From: Deinococcus indicus
Lineage (GTDB): Bacteria; Deinococcota; Deinococci; Deinococcales; Deinococcaceae
Direction: 5' to 3'
DNA length: 64,000 nt
Assembly: GCF_002198095.1 (NCBI RefSeq)
Contig: NZ_NHMK01000031.1
Coordinates: forward strand, 1 to 64,000
This document shows, piece by piece, positions 1 to 10,220 of the stretch (positions within the stretch are counted from its first letter, which is position 1; each line of letters starts with the position of its first letter). The translations under genes were made by a program, and so were the position numbers. Under the pieces are notes generated by a model, which was given only the letters and a program-made list of their open reading frames with translations, searched no databases and was not told the DNA's origin.

Positions 1-7
1 CTCAGAA

Positions 8-36
8 AAGATACAGGCGCCGCGCGAATCTGTCAA
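8..36 (-). promoter_or_regulatory. Sigma-70-type promoter reading out of the window
   Basis: On the minus strand a consensus -35 TTGACA (31-36) and a -10 TATCTT (8-13) are separated by exactly 17 bp. It points left, away from luxS, so it should drive a gene or RNA lying before position 1. The strength of the match resembles the tRNA promoters found elsewhere in this window. Confidence 0.6.
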
Positions 37-103
37 CACCCCCCACACACCACAGGCTTAACGCTCCCGGCCCGCAACCGGAAAACCGTGTCCTGAACGC
101 AGA

Positions 104-125
104 ACAGCCACCCGAAGGCGGCTGT
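104..125 (-). terminator. Terminator after luxS
   Basis: A 9-bp stem with a 4-nt loop (ACAGCC..GGCTGT), 24 nt past the luxS stop codon. On the minus strand it is followed by TCTGCGTT, a weak U-tract. Its position directly behind luxS supports a Rho-independent terminator. Confidence 0.6.
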
Positions 126-148
126 CGTTCCGGGCCGTCACGGGCGCC

Positions 149-616
149 TCAGCGTTGCAGCAGCACCGTCTCCTGCACCTTCAGGCCCTGCGCCAGCGCG
201 TCACGGGCGTGCCCACGCGCCGCTTCCAGGTCATGGTCGCGGTAGTTGCCGCATTCCAGTTCGCTGACGCCGGGAATGGGACGGTCATGCGCCGCCGTGT
301 CCTTCAGGGCCGCCTCGAAGGCCTTCAGGACGCCCTGCTCGTCGGGTTCCCCGATGACGGCCATGTACATGCCGGTCCGGCAGCCCATCGGTGAGACGTC
401 CACCACGTCGCTCAGGTGGTCGCGCAGGTAGCCGGCCAGCAGGTGCTCGAGCGTGTGGATGGCCGCCGGGTCGATGGCCCCCTGGTTGGGTTGCAGCAGG
501 CGCAGGTCGTACTTGCTGATCGAGTCGCCGCGCGGCGTGGTCTTCACGCCCGCCAGTCGCACGTACGGAGCTCTGACCCTGGTGTGGTCCAGATCGAAGG
601 ATTCAACGTTTGCCAT
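149..616 (-). CDS. luxS: S-ribosylhomocysteine lyase LuxS (autoinducer-2 synthesis)
   Basis: LuxS cleaves S-ribosylhomocysteine to homocysteine and DPD, the autoinducer-2 precursor, in the cytoplasmic activated-methyl cycle. The 155-residue product has the usual family length. The metal site is visible as HTLEH (His54, Glu57, His58) with Cys122 in ELECGN, and the catalytic Cys79 lies in SPMGCRTG. The open frame extends 18 codons further upstream, but homology begins at MANVESF. The -10-like CACAAT at 624-629 lies 7 nt before this ATG, so translation is probably leaderless. The gene is divergent from lspA and ends at a hairpin terminator. Confidence 0.95.
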   Translation of the reverse strand: MANVESFDLDHTRVRAPYVRLAGVKTTPRGDSISKYDLRLLQPNQGAIDPAAIHTLEHLLAGYLRDHLSDVVDVSPMGCRTGMYMAVIGEPDEQGVLKAFEAALKDTAAHDRPIPGVSELECGNYRDHDLEAARGHARDALAQGLKVQETVLLQR

Positions 617-722
617 ACCCCAGATTGTGCCGCGCGCCGCGCCCGGCAAACGTGAACCCACCCAGACCACTCCCGGCGGGGCCGGACACTTCCACTGCAG
701 GGCACTCCATATACTGCGCAGC

Positions 723-1253
723 GTGCCGACCCTGACCGACCGTTTCCGCCGCGCGCCCGTGTGGCTGCCCCTCGTGCTGGCTGCGCTGCTGGTCGCGGCC
801 GATCAGGCGCTGAAAGCCTGGGCGCTGAGCAACCTGCAAGAAGGCCAGCCGGCCCGTCCGTTCATTCCGGGGCTGGTCGAGTGGTACCTGACCTTCAACA
901 CGGGCGCCGCCTGGAGTCTGTTCAGTGGCAGCGCCGTGCCGCTGGCGGTGGGTCGCCTACTGATCGGCCTGGGCATCCTGGGTTACCTGACCTGGAAACC
1001 GCAGCCGCGCGCGCTGAGCGTGATCCTGGCGATGATCTCGGCCGGGGCGATCGGAAACGCCATCGACGGCCTGCGGCAGGGAAAGGTGACGGACATGATC
1101 CACTCGCCGGTCCTGAGCAGCGTGACCCGCGCGTTGAACGCCGGTGACTTCCCGATCTTCAACCTCGCCGACATGTGTGTGGTGCTGGGCACGCTGTCCC
1201 TGCTGATCCTGAGCTTCGTGGGCGACCGGCAGGCCCGCCGGGACGTCCAGTGA
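723..1253 (+). CDS. lspA: Lipoprotein signal peptidase LspA
   Basis: LspA is the membrane aspartyl protease that removes signal peptides from diacylated prolipoproteins. The 176-residue product has four hydrophobic segments. The catalytic dyad is in family context: one Asp in [16 protein letters not shown] and one in FNLADMC. The frame is open far upstream, but the true start is most likely the GTG at 723, because a -10 box TATACT (710-715) ends 7 nt before it and leaves no room for a ribosome-binding site, the Deinococcus leaderless pattern. It is divergent from luxS. Confidence 0.93.
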   Translation: MPTLTDRFRRAPVWLPLVLAALLVAADQALKAWALSNLQEGQPARPFIPGLVEWYLTFNTGAAWSLFSGSAVPLAVGRLLIGLGILGYLTWKPQPRALSVILAMISAGAIGNAIDGLRQGKVTDMIHSPVLSSVTRALNAGDFPIFNLADMCVVLGTLSLLILSFVGDRQARRDVQ

Positions 1254-1456
1254 GGACAGGGACACGCCTGTCCTGAAGCCTCTCTGATCTCAAGCGCAGG
1301 GGCGGTGAGTCCGGTGACGACCCGGCCACCGCCTCTCTGCCTGTTCACTTTTTCAGTGGCCTGTGCTTCAGGAACCTGTCCTTTAGGGAGGGGCCACCCG
1401 TCAGGAGTGGCGGCCGGTCCAGGGGTAGGTTACGACCCGCCGGACGGCAGACCACC

Positions 1457-1492
1457 AAAAGAAGTCGCCCCCGTCCGGTGTGGACAGGGGCG
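1457..1492 (-). terminator. Terminator after rpmB
   Basis: An 11-bp GC-rich stem (1466-1476 with 1482-1492, one mismatch) with a 5-nt loop. On the minus strand it runs into ACTTCTTTT. It lies 20 nt past the rpmB stop. The rest of the lspA-rpmB gap (1254-1456) shows nothing recognisable. Confidence 0.7.
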
Positions 1493-1512
1493 GCTGGGTT
1501 GAACTGAGGCGC

Positions 1513-1728
1513 TCAGGCCACGGCCTTGCGGCACTTGTTGCACACGCGCAGGCGCAGGCTGACGCCCGCACGGGTGACCGTGAGGGGCTGGAGGTTGGGC
1601 TTCTGAACCCGCTTGCTCACGCCGGTGACCTTACGGCCCACGCCGCCCGCAGCGCGGGCCTTACCGCGGCGGATGACCGAGTTGACCACGATCGGTCCCT
1701 TACCGCACACTTCGCACACTTTCGCCAT
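1513..1728 (-). CDS. rpmB: 50S ribosomal protein bL28
   Basis: A 71-residue basic protein beginning [12 protein letters not shown], with two CxxC pairs (CEVC near the N-terminus, CNKC near the C-terminus). This is the zinc-ribbon version of bL28, a component of the large ribosomal subunit. The ATG at 1728 is preceded by a clear AAGGAG ribosome-binding site 7-8 nt upstream. The gene is monocistronic: its own promoter lies about 100 nt upstream and a terminator follows. Confidence 0.93.
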   Translation of the reverse strand: MAKVCEVCGKGPIVVNSVIRRGKARAAGGVGRKVTGVSKRVQKPNLQPLTVTRAGVSLRLRVCNKCRKAVA

Positions 1729-1828
1729 GATGACTCTCCTTCTTGAGCCTGATCCTTCCTAACTGACCGGGGGCTGCGACCTGTTCTGGGTTCGCTGCCG
1801 CGCCGGCCTGAATCAGACAAGCCGTCCA

Positions 1829-1858
1829 ACTGTAGCACAGGGAATCGGCGGGGCGCAA
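1829..1858 (-). promoter_or_regulatory. rpmB promoter
   Basis: Minus-strand -35 TTGCGC (1853-1858) and -10 TACAGT (1829-1834) are spaced 18 bp apart. A TG dinucleotide just before the -10 gives an extended -10. It leaves a leader of roughly 95 nt before the rpmB start. Confidence 0.6.
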
Positions 1859-1920
1859 AATGACCGACGCCCCGACCGTGGCCGTCCGGCAGGAGCGGTG
1901 AGGGCGGCCGCCAACGAAGA

Positions 1921-1948
1921 ACGGACGGTCCACCAGGGAACCGTCCGT
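1921..1948 (-). terminator. Hairpin after the GlsB/YeaQ-like gene
   Basis: A perfect 9-bp inverted repeat (ACGGACGGT / ACCGTCCGT) with a 10-nt loop, just past the stop of the gene at 1965-2231. The following minus-strand bases are TCTTCGTT, so the U-tract is weak. Confidence 0.55.
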
Positions 1949-1964
1949 GCCAGAGAGGGTGGGA

Positions 1965-2231
1965 TCAGCGCAGGACGCGCAGGGCCTTGAGGATCGCGAT
2001 CAGGACGACGCTGCCGACCACGCCCCAGACGATGCTCCAGAAGCTGAAGCCGTTGCCGGCCACTTCGCCGCCGAGGTTCAGCATGTTGCCGAACACGGCC
2101 TGCGCCAGGATGCTGCCGACGATACCGATCAGGATGTTGGCGATGGCGCCCTGCTGGGCGTCCGTCTTCATGATGAGGCTCGCGAGCCAGCCGCACAGCG
2201 CACCAACCAGAATAGTAATGATCCAACCCAT
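1965..2231 (-). CDS. GlsB/YeaQ/YmgE-family stress-response membrane protein
   Basis: An 88-residue, Gly-rich protein with about three hydrophobic segments and the family pattern [17 protein letters not shown] at its start and [14 protein letters not shown] in the middle. This matches the 'transglycosylase-associated' GlsB/YeaQ/YmgE family, small inner-membrane proteins often induced by stress; their biochemical role is unknown. The ATG at 2231 has a GGAGGT ribosome-binding site. No clear promoter could be assigned in the long upstream gap. Confidence 0.85.
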   Translation of the reverse strand: MGWIITILVGALCGWLASLIMKTDAQQGAIANILIGIVGSILAQAVFGNMLNLGGEVAGNGFSFWSIVWGVVGSVVLIAILKALRVLR

Positions 2232-2693
2232 GATTTCTACCTCCGTTTACTTGGAACTTGCTTCGAGTGACATCAACGTGTGTTGCTCTCGTTGTGGATG
2301 CAGCATGAAACTCATCAAACCCCGCAAATGTAGAAGGTCGTACTTTCTCAAGGGCGGGCGAAGGTGGGATGGATGTCCCGCCAACTGCGGTTAAGGCTGG
2401 ACTTCAGAATCGCGGCCAGAACGCTCATTTCTGACCTGACCCCAAAGACAGTTGCGCCTGCGGGGGCGCCGGATCACCCCTGGGAACCGGGAGCGGCCGC
2501 CGCCCCTGGCCTCTCATATGGTGTGACGGGCCACACCTCTGCCGGGCAGCAGTCCGCACCCGACCTGCACACCGCCCCGCAGCGGCGTCGCCCCCATTTG
2601 TCTTACCCCTGGCCCCACGGGCGCCGGAGGGGTGGGTAGCATGGCGGCAGCAGGCCCCGCCCGTCAGCGGCGTGGCCCGGAGGCCCCCCACAT
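2232..2693. other. Intergenic region between the YeaQ-like gene and thrB
   Basis: About 460 bp between two divergent genes. Short open frames here have no ribosome-binding site or recognisable protein. The only promoter-like site is TAGCAT at 2637-2642 on the plus strand, about 50 nt before thrB, without a convincing -35 element. It should hold the leader of the minus-strand gene and the thrB promoter. No repeat or RNA gene was recognised. Confidence 0.4.
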
Positions 2694-3647
2694 ATGCCCG
2701 GACCATCTGAACGCGACCGCCCCGCCCCCGCAGGGCCACTCGGCACCTTCACGGTGCGTGCCCCCGCTAGCAGCGCGAACCTGGGACCCGGCTTCGACAG
2801 CCTGGGCCTGAGCGTGCCGCTGTACACCACCCTGCGCGTCACGCCGCAGGCCACCACCCAGGTCGTTCCCATGGGCGCCGAGCTGGACGGCACGCCCGCC
2901 GACGAGAGCAACTACGTGTACCGCGCCATGGAACTCGCCGCGCGGCGTGCCGGACTCCCCCTGCCGCCCGCCCGCATCGAGATCGAAACCGACGTGCCCC
3001 TGGCGCGCGGACTGGGCAGCAGCGCCGCCGCGCTGGTCGCCGGGATCGTCGCCGGAAACGAACTGCTGGGCCGTCCCCTGGACGACGAGACGGTCCTGGA
3101 CGTCGCCGCGCGCGAGGAAGGTCACCCGGACAACGTGGCCCCCGCGCTGTTCGGCGGGATCGTCGTGGCGACGCTGGACAAGCTCGGCACGCACTACGTG
3201 CGGCTGGACCCGCCCGCACACCTGGGCGTGACGGTCCTGATCCCGGACTTCGAGCTGAGCACCAGCAAGGCCCGCGCCGTGCTGCCCAAGGAGTACAGCC
3301 GGGCCGACGCCGTGCACGCCCTGTCGCACGCGGCGCTGCTGGCCGCCGCGCTCTCGCAGGGCCGCTTGGACCTGCTGCGGCACGCCATGCAGGACTACAT
3401 TCACCAGATCTGGCGCGCGCCCCTGGTGCCGGGCCTGAGCGACATCCTGGAAGAAGCCTGGAAGCACGGCGCGCTCGGCGCGGCCCTCAGCGGCGCCGGA
3501 CCCACCGTGCTGTGCTTCCACGACACCCGCCAGCCCACCGCGCCCCTGCACGCCTACCTGCACGGCGTCATGGCCCGCAACGGACTGGAGGGCCGCGTCA
3601 TGGACTTCCCCATCGACACGGCCGGCACCCTGGTCGAACAGGCGTAA
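2694..3647 (+). CDS. thrB: Homoserine kinase ThrB
   Basis: A 317-residue GHMP-family kinase that phosphorylates homoserine in threonine synthesis. Motif 1 ([16 protein letters not shown]) is near residue 25, the ATP-binding Gly/Ser loop [12 protein letters not shown] near residue 105, and motif 3 [11 protein letters not shown] near residue 265. The GHPDNVAP stretch is typical of ThrB. A GGAGG precedes the ATG at about 10 nt. Other threonine genes are not adjacent. A strong hairpin follows the stop codon. Confidence 0.93.
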   Translation: MPGPSERDRPAPAGPLGTFTVRAPASSANLGPGFDSLGLSVPLYTTLRVTPQATTQVVPMGAELDGTPADESNYVYRAMELAARRAGLPLPPARIEIETDVPLARGLGSSAAALVAGIVAGNELLGRPLDDETVLDVAAREEGHPDNVAPALFGGIVVATLDKLGTHYVRLDPPAHLGVTVLIPDFELSTSKARAVLPKEYSRADAVHALSHAALLAAALSQGRLDLLRHAMQDYIHQIWRAPLVPGLSDILEEAWKHGALGAALSGAGPTVLCFHDTRQPTAPLHAYLHGVMARNGLEGRVMDFPIDTAGTLVEQA

Positions 3648-3656
3648 CGACCGGAC

Positions 3657-3693
3657 GGAAGCGCCGCTCCCTGTGACAGGGAGCGGCGCTTCC
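3657..3693 (+). terminator. Terminator after thrB
   Basis: A perfect 16-bp stem (GGAAGCGCCGCTCCCT with its complement) and short loop starting 9 nt past the thrB stop, followed by GTTGAAAAA. The U-tract is poor but the stem is very stable. Confidence 0.65.
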
Positions 3694-3716
3694 GTTGAAA
3701 AACCGGCATAAAAAGG

Positions 3717-3746
3717 GGAACCGGAGTGAGAGATCACTCCGGTTCC
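3717..3746 (-). terminator. Terminator after tRNA-Pro
   Basis: A 13-bp perfect stem (GGAACCGGAGTGA / complement) with a 4-5 nt loop, followed on the minus strand by CCCCTTTTT. It lies 6 nt beyond the 3' CCA of tRNA-Pro. Confidence 0.8.
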
Positions 3747-3748
3747 TT

Positions 3749-3828
<80 letters not shown>

Positions 3829-3843
3829 ATACCCAGCCACAGA

Positions 3844-3872
3844 ACTATAAAGGCACTTTCAGGATCCGTCAA
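3844..3872 (-). promoter_or_regulatory. tRNA-Pro promoter
   Basis: Minus-strand -35 TTGACG (3867-3872) and -10 TATAGT (3844-3849) with a 17-bp spacer, placing the transcription start a few bases before the mature tRNA 5' end. Confidence 0.85.
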
Positions 3873-3936
3873 GGGTGCGCGGTGAGACGGGACGGCCTTC
3901 TGTACCTGCCGGGGCCGCGTGGCTATCCTGCCGGGC

Positions 3937-5172
<1,236 letters not shown>

Positions 5173-5187
5173 GCGGGGACGGCGGAT

Positions 5188-5233
5188 GGCAGATGGCAGA
5201 TGGCCGGAACCACTGAGCCATCTGCCATCTGCC
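5188..5233. terminator. Bidirectional hairpin with GGCAGATGGC repeats
   Basis: A perfect 17-bp inverted repeat (5188-5204 and 5217-5233) made of the iterated unit GGCAGAT with a 12-nt loop, between two convergent genes. It is well placed to end transcription from both sides. Related ATGGCAGA/ATCTGCCAT sequences recur at 34878-34980. Confidence 0.6.
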
Positions 5234-5251
5234 TTCGACCATCTGCACCCT

Positions 5252-5974
<723 letters not shown>

Positions 5975-6038
5975 ACGCGGCATGCTAGCGCCCACCCGCC
6001 CGGCGGAGGAACGCCGGGTATAGCCGTATCCTGACGGA

Positions 6039-6407
6039 ATGGACGGTACAGAGGACCTGACCCTGAGCGACCTGCTGGAGCGGTACGCGACGCTGCGCGA
6101 CACGATCCTGGGCCTGGAGGCCGAACGGGACGAGCTGGGCGCGCGGGTCAAGGCGGCGCTGCTGAGCGGCGATCAGGCCGAGACGGACCTGTACCGCGCC
6201 ACGCTGAAGGTGTCGCGGCGCGTCGAGTACCCGCTGGACCGCTTCCGGGAGGTGTTCGGGGACGCGGCGGCGCTGGAGGTCGCCGCCATCGACCGCCGCC
6301 GCGCCGAGGCGCTCGCGAAGGCCGGCGATCTGGACGGCGAGCGCCTGCGCGAACTGGCGGTCGTGAAGGAGACTCAGGCACTCGTCCTGCAACCCAAGAC
6401 CCGCTGA
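6039..6407 (+). CDS. Conserved hypothetical helical protein
   Basis: 122 residues, highly charged and predicted almost entirely helical (heptad-like [28 protein letters not shown] at the start, so probably coiled coil). I do not recognise a family. The gene looks real: TATCCT (6027-6032) lies 6 nt before the ATG, a leaderless promoter typical of this genome, and codon use matches its neighbours. It is divergent from the carbonic anhydrase gene with only 64 bp between starts. Confidence 0.7.
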   Translation: MDGTEDLTLSDLLERYATLRDTILGLEAERDELGARVKAALLSGDQAETDLYRATLKVSRRVEYPLDRFREVFGDAAALEVAAIDRRRAEALAKAGDLDGERLRELAVVKETQALVLQPKTR

Positions 6408-6481
6408 CCGCCCCTCCCCGCGTGACGGGGGGCTGACGCGGCGGGGACGTCCACCTGACCGGTCGGATGCACGCTGGGCGC

Positions 6482-6700
6482 ATGACGCTGATCTCCCCGC
6501 TCACCCTGCATCCGCTGCTGGACCCCACCCTGCCCGCGCACGAGCAACTGCCCAGCGACGCGTTCATCTGGACGGGCGCGGACCTGTGGCTGGGCCGCGA
6601 GGACGCCCTGAGCGGCGCCCGGCACGTCTGGACCGAACGGGAGATCCGGCTGTCCCGGCAGCTGGGCGCGCAGACGGACCTGGACCGCCTGACCCGCTGA
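6482..6700 (+). CDS. Small hypothetical protein
   Basis: 72 residues, no membrane segment, unrecognised (contains GADLWLGREDALSGARHVWTE). The ATG at 6482 is preferred over the in-frame ATG at 6467, but neither has a good ribosome-binding site. Support comes from codon use and from the stop-associated repeat that begins exactly on the last base of its TGA, as it does at other real genes in the window. Confidence 0.45.
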   Translation: MTLISPLTLHPLLDPTLPAHEQLPSDAFIWTGADLWLGREDALSGARHVWTEREIRLSRQLGAQTDLDRLTR

Positions 6701-6834
6701 TACGGACTCCGATTGAATGGGCTGCACAGCCCGTTCAATCCGAGCGAAGCGAGTGGGAGAGGGGCGGGTTCCGGACGTGGAGCCGGCAATCCGGTGAGGT
6801 TCCGGATTGTCGGCGGAACAAACGGAATCCGCAT
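6700..6834 (+). repeat. Stop-codon-associated repeat, copy A (135 bp)
   Basis: Full-length short version. The left end ATACGGACTCCG begins on the A of the preceding TGA; the right end is ACGGAATCCGCAT. It contains a hairpin ATTGAA-GGGCTG/CAGCCC-TTCAAT just inside the left end and a second hairpin CAATCCGG/CCGGATTG in the right half. No coding capacity. Confidence 0.85.
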
Positions 6835-6839
6835 AAGAC

Positions 6840-6873
6840 AGGGGCGGCCCCACCTTGAAACGGGGCCGCCCCT
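6840..6873. terminator. GC-rich hairpin between repeat copy A and the SRP RNA
   Basis: A 12-bp stem (AGGGGCGGCCCC with its complement) and 10-nt loop. It could stop transcription coming through copy A or read-through from the SRP RNA gene; neither side has a long U-tract adjoining the stem. Confidence 0.5.
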
Positions 6874-6891
6874 GGAGTGAGCAGAAAAAAA

Positions 6892-6993
<102 letters not shown>

Positions 6994-7000
6994 GTTCCAG

Positions 7001-7006
7001 ACCATA
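7001..7006 (-). promoter_or_regulatory. -10 element of the SRP RNA gene
   Basis: TATGGT on the minus strand with an upstream TG (extended -10, TGCTATGGT), placing the start about 7 nt downstream at the 5' end of the SRP RNA. No good -35 was seen. Confidence 0.6.
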
Positions 7007-7060
7007 GCACAGGACGCCGGCGGCTGTGCAGTCCTGCGGACATGCGGGGGATGCATGGAA

Positions 7061-7089
7061 AGCGCCGGACCCTGTAGGAGTCCGGCGCT
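7061..7089 (-). terminator. Terminator after tRNA-Leu
   Basis: A perfect 10-bp stem AGCGCCGGAC/GTCCGGCGCT with a 9-nt loop, followed on the minus strand by TTTCC. It lies 6 nt past the tRNA-Leu CCA end. Confidence 0.65.
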
Positions 7090-7095
7090 GTTCGT

Positions 7096-7180
<85 letters not shown>

Positions 7181-7199
7181 ACTCAGAGAGGCGATAGCA

Positions 7200-7228
7200 A
7201 TACTAGGGGCGGCCCCCGGCGTTGTCAA
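7200..7228 (-). promoter_or_regulatory. tRNA-Leu promoter
   Basis: A perfect -35 TTGACA (7223-7228), 17-bp spacer and -10 TAGTAT (7200-7205) on the minus strand. It is back to back with the rpsO promoter only 22 bp away. Confidence 0.87.
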
Positions 7229-7250
7229 GTCTAGAGTGGCGCGGCCCGCC

Positions 7251-7278
7251 TTGTCAGGGCGGCGCTTCGTGGTATGAT
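7251..7278 (+). promoter_or_regulatory. rpsO promoter
   Basis: -35 TTGTCA (7251-7256), 16-bp spacer and -10 TATGAT (7273-7278). It leaves a leader of about 95 nt before rpsO, the region where S15 autoregulation acts in other bacteria. Confidence 0.8.
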
Positions 7279-7381
7279 CGCGTTTGCCGCCGCGAGCGGT
7301 GGGGCCTGCCGTCCGGTCACACGGACCAGGGATTTTCCCCGGCTGCTGCGCGCGGGACTTCAGTAACACGAGAGGCTCAAC

Positions 7382-7657
<276 letters not shown>

Positions 7658-7672
7658 GACGCGCCCCGCAGC

Positions 7673-7710
7673 ACCGCCGCCCCCCGCAAGGAAGGGCGGC
7701 GGTCTTCTTT
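7673..7710 (+). terminator. Terminator after rpsO
   Basis: A 10-bp stem ACCGCCGCCC/GGGCGGCGGT with an 11-nt loop followed by CTTCTTT: a classical Rho-independent terminator 15 nt after the stop codon. Confidence 0.85.
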
Positions 7711-7729
7711 GCGCGCCGCTGTCCCCGCC

Positions 7730-8188
7730 TCAGCGGCCGTCCGGGCCGCGCCGGTCACGGTCGGGGACGTCGCGCCAGTCGCCGCTGGGCACCACGTCGG
7801 CTCCCGGTGCACGCAGCCGTTCCGGGCGGGCGTACACGTACACCCAGGCCGTGACCTCCTCTCCGCCGTCCGGGGTGCCGGGGCCTTCCAGGGTCAGGAC
7901 CGCGAGTTGCCGGGTGTACAGCGCGGGCGTGTCGTGCAGGCCTTCGAGTTCGTCCAGGCCGGGCAGGGCCGCCTGCCAGGCCTGCGGGGTGTACTCCAGC
8001 ACCGCGCCGCGCACCAGGGTGTCGGCCGGGCCGGGGGTCAGGGCCGGGTAGCCTTCCGGGTGCAGGTGGTGCAGGGTGAAGCCGCGCAGCGTGGCGGGCC
8101 GCGCGCGGAACCCCCGCGCCGCGACGTGGGCGTTGCGTTCGCCGGGCAGCAGGGTGCCGTACACGAACACGCGGGCAGGGAGGGTCAT
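7730..8188 (-). CDS. Gamma-glutamylcyclotransferase-family protein (AIG2-like)
   Basis: A 152-residue protein starting [13 protein letters not shown], the substrate-loop signature of the GGCT/AIG2/BtrG fold. The predicted catalytic Glu is in PGLDELEG near residue 80. Members cyclise gamma-glutamyl amino acids or gamma-glutamylamines to 5-oxoproline; the substrate here cannot be told from sequence. The last 25 residues are Arg/Asp/Gly rich and probably disordered. TACAGT (8195-8200) lies 6 nt before the ATG, indicating leaderless expression. Confidence 0.85.
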   Translation of the reverse strand: MTLPARVFVYGTLLPGERNAHVAARGFRARPATLRGFTLHHLHPEGYPALTPGPADTLVRGAVLEYTPQAWQAALPGLDELEGLHDTPALYTRQLAVLTLEGPGTPDGGEEVTAWVYVYARPERLRAPGADVVPSGDWRDVPDRDRRGPDGR

Positions 8189-8322
8189 GGCCGGACTGTA
8201 GCGGGCGGCGCGCCGGGCGACCCCCGGCCTGACTGGACGGGCCGGGCTGCACGGGTTGGACTAGGGGGGCGGATGGCGAATTCAGACACAGCCGACGACT
8301 GACCCGGCGCGCAGAATGAGGC

Positions 8323-9537
8323 ATGAACCTCAGACCAGCTTCGCGCGGGTCCGCCGGTCGCGGCCCGCAGCGCGCCTTCCCCGCCCGCCTGTCCGGTGTT
8401 CCGCTGCGCCGCGCCCTGCTGGGGGCGCTGCTGGGCACGTTGCCGCTGTGGGCGGCCGCGCAGACGGCCCCGCCAGCCGCGCCGACTGCTGCGCCGGCGA
8501 CCGCACCGGGCGTCGCCGAACGCCGGGCCGTCACGCCCGCGCCGCTGACGGCCAGCGAGACGGCGCGCCTGCAGGAGCTGTTCCAGAAGGCGCGGCCCGC
8601 CACGTTGCGGATCGAGCAGTGCGCGCCGGACGACTGCGCCGACCCGGACGGGGTGGGGTCGGCGGTGCTGATCTCGGCGGACGGGCTGGCCCTGACCGCG
8701 TACCACGTGGTGGAGGGGGCGCGGACCCTGAGTGCGCAGACCCTGGACCGCAAACGCTACGCGGCCGAGGTGATCGGGTATAACGATCAGGACGATCTGG
8801 CGCTGCTGCGGGTGAAGGTGCCGGCCGGGACGCCGTTCCTGCCGCTGGCGACCGGCGCGCCCGGCGTGGGGAACGTGGCCCTGGCGATCGGGAACGGCGG
8901 GGGGGCGTTCCTGCGGCCCAAGACGGGGCGCCTGACCGCGCTGGACGCGGACGCGGGCCGCGCGGATTTCCCGCCGGGCACGCTGGAGCTGAACGCGCCG
9001 GTGGTGCCGGGGGACAGTGGCGGGCCGGTGCTGAACGCGTCGGGGCAGGTGACGGGCATCGTGAGTTATATCCGCACGGATGGCCGCCGCAGCCGGGCGT
9101 ACGCGGTGCCGGTCACGGTGACGGACCCGCGCCTGACGGCCCTGAAGGCCGGTGAGAAACGCGACGCGCCGGTGATCGGGATCACGCTGGGCGGGCCGTT
9201 CGGGGATCTGTTCTTCCTGCCGGAACGGGGGTTCACGGAGCTGAGCCGTCTGCTGAAGCTGGGGGACACGCCGGGCGCGTTCTTCACCGGGGTGTCGCGT
9301 GGCAGTCCGGCCGAGCGGGCGGGGTTGCAGCCGCTGCGGCTGGACGCGAACGACGAGCGGGTGTCGGGGGACATCGTGACGGCCGTGAACGGGAAACGGA
9401 TCGTGAATTTCAGCGAGTTCCAGTACGCGGTGCGGGCCTTCCGGCCGGGAGATACCGTGACCCTGACGGTGTTGCGATCCGGCAGGACCCTGCAGGTGCC
9501 GGTGACGCTGACCGGGCGGAGTCAGGTCAGGAACTGA
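8323..9537 (+). CDS. Secreted HtrA/DegP-type serine protease with PDZ domain
   Basis: 404 residues. An Arg-rich N-terminus and a hydrophobic stretch (about residues 30-46, ending AAA) form a signal peptide, followed by a Pro/Ala-rich linker. The trypsin-like domain has His128 (TAYHVV), Asp158 ([11 protein letters not shown]) and Ser232 (GDSGGP). A single C-terminal PDZ region (about 285-400) contains [13 protein letters not shown] and [12 protein letters not shown]. Such proteases degrade or refold damaged envelope proteins. Two Cys near residues 100 and 105 could form a disulfide. The start is the ATG directly after CAGAATGAGGC; a variant -10 is possible. Confidence 0.9.
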   Translation: MNLRPASRGSAGRGPQRAFPARLSGVPLRRALLGALLGTLPLWAAAQTAPPAAPTAAPATAPGVAERRAVTPAPLTASETARLQELFQKARPATLRIEQCAPDDCADPDGVGSAVLISADGLALTAYHVVEGARTLSAQTLDRKRYAAEVIGYNDQDDLALLRVKVPAGTPFLPLATGAPGVGNVALAIGNGGGAFLRPKTGRLTALDADAGRADFPPGTLELNAPVVPGDSGGPVLNASGQVTGIVSYIRTDGRRSRAYAVPVTVTDPRLTALKAGEKRDAPVIGITLGGPFGDLFFLPERGFTELSRLLKLGDTPGAFFTGVSRGSPAERAGLQPLRLDANDERVSGDIVTAVNGKRIVNFSEFQYAVRAFRPGDTVTLTVLRSGRTLQVPVTLTGRSQVRN

Positions 9538-9567
9538 ACCTTCGCCCATCATTCTGCAAAACACCTC

Positions 9568-9595
9568 TTGACAATTCTGCCCAAAACAGAATAAT
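9568..9595 (+). promoter_or_regulatory. Promoter with operator-like palindrome
   Basis: A perfect -35 TTGACA (9568-9573), 16-bp spacer and -10 AATAAT (9590-9595), 6 nt before the ATG at 9602. The spacer holds an inverted repeat ATTCTG (9574-9579) / CAGAAT (9587-9592), and a related ATTCTGCAAAACA sits at 9551-9563. This is the layout of a repressor site overlapping the promoter. Confidence 0.65.
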
Positions 9596-9601
9596 GCGGG
9601 T

Positions 9602-10120
9602 ATGGACACCCTGAAGAAAGCCGGAGCCATGCTGGCCCACCTCGACCTGTTCCACCACATGCTCGACCTGCGCGGCCTGCTGCAACTCGCCGCGCACATG
9701 GAGGAACGCGGCGACCGCGTCACGCTGATCAGCCCCGAGACCATCACCCTGATCGGCGCGGACATGCACAGCGACGCCACGGTCAGCACCAGCAAGGGCG
9801 CCAGCATTGAGGCGCCCACCGCCTACCGCGTCCTGCAGACCCTCAAGGGCCACGACGCCCCCGAGTACGCCGTGACCCGCGAGGAACTCGGCGCGCTGAA
9901 CGCCCGCGCCGTCGCGGACCTCGAGGCCAGCGACGCCCTGCGCGCCTTCGAGGCCACCCTGGGCCGCGTGACCGCCGCGCCTAGCAACGCCGCCACTCCC
10001 GGCAACCCCACCTCCAGCAACACGGCCCCCGACAGTCCGGAACGCCCGGCCCGCACCCGCCGCACCCCCGACGCCGAGGCGGTCCGGCCCGACCCGCAGG
10101 GCGAACAGCCCGCCGCGTGA
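9602..10120 (+). CDS. Hypothetical protein with disordered C-terminus
   Basis: 172 residues, unrecognised. The first 120 are helical with a short beta-like segment (DRVTLISPETITLIGADMHSD); the last 50 are Pro/Thr/Ala/Arg rich and probably disordered. No membrane segment. It has one of the best promoters of the window, with a palindrome in the spacer, so it is likely regulated by a dedicated repressor. The ATG lies 6 nt after the -10, so it is probably leaderless. Confidence 0.65.
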   Translation: MDTLKKAGAMLAHLDLFHHMLDLRGLLQLAAHMEERGDRVTLISPETITLIGADMHSDATVSTSKGASIEAPTAYRVLQTLKGHDAPEYAVTREELGALNARAVADLEASDALRAFEATLGRVTAAPSNAATPGNPTSSNTAPDSPERPARTRRTPDAEAVRPDPQGEQPAA

Positions 10121-10124
10121 CACG

Positions 10125-10165
10125 GCCCCGGATGGACGGGTTGTTCCACCCTTTCCATCCGGGCC
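10125..10165 (+). terminator. Hairpin after the 172-residue hypothetical gene
   Basis: A 9-bp stem CCGGATGGA/TCCATCCGG with an inner GGGT/ACCC pairing. It lies shortly after the stop codon. No U-tract. Confidence 0.5.
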
Positions 10166-10220
10166 GCCCTCCGGCACGTCCATCAGCCGCGCTTCACGAC
10201 CACCCGCTATGGTGGGCAAC

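Noticed and set aside
1305..1502. 65-codon frame between lspA and rpmB
   Set aside because: It overlaps the rpmB terminator and has Pro/Gly/Arg random composition.
2364..2639. Possible small genes in the YeaQ-thrB gap
   Set aside because: The frames lack ribosome-binding sites, leaderless promoters and any protein-like pattern.
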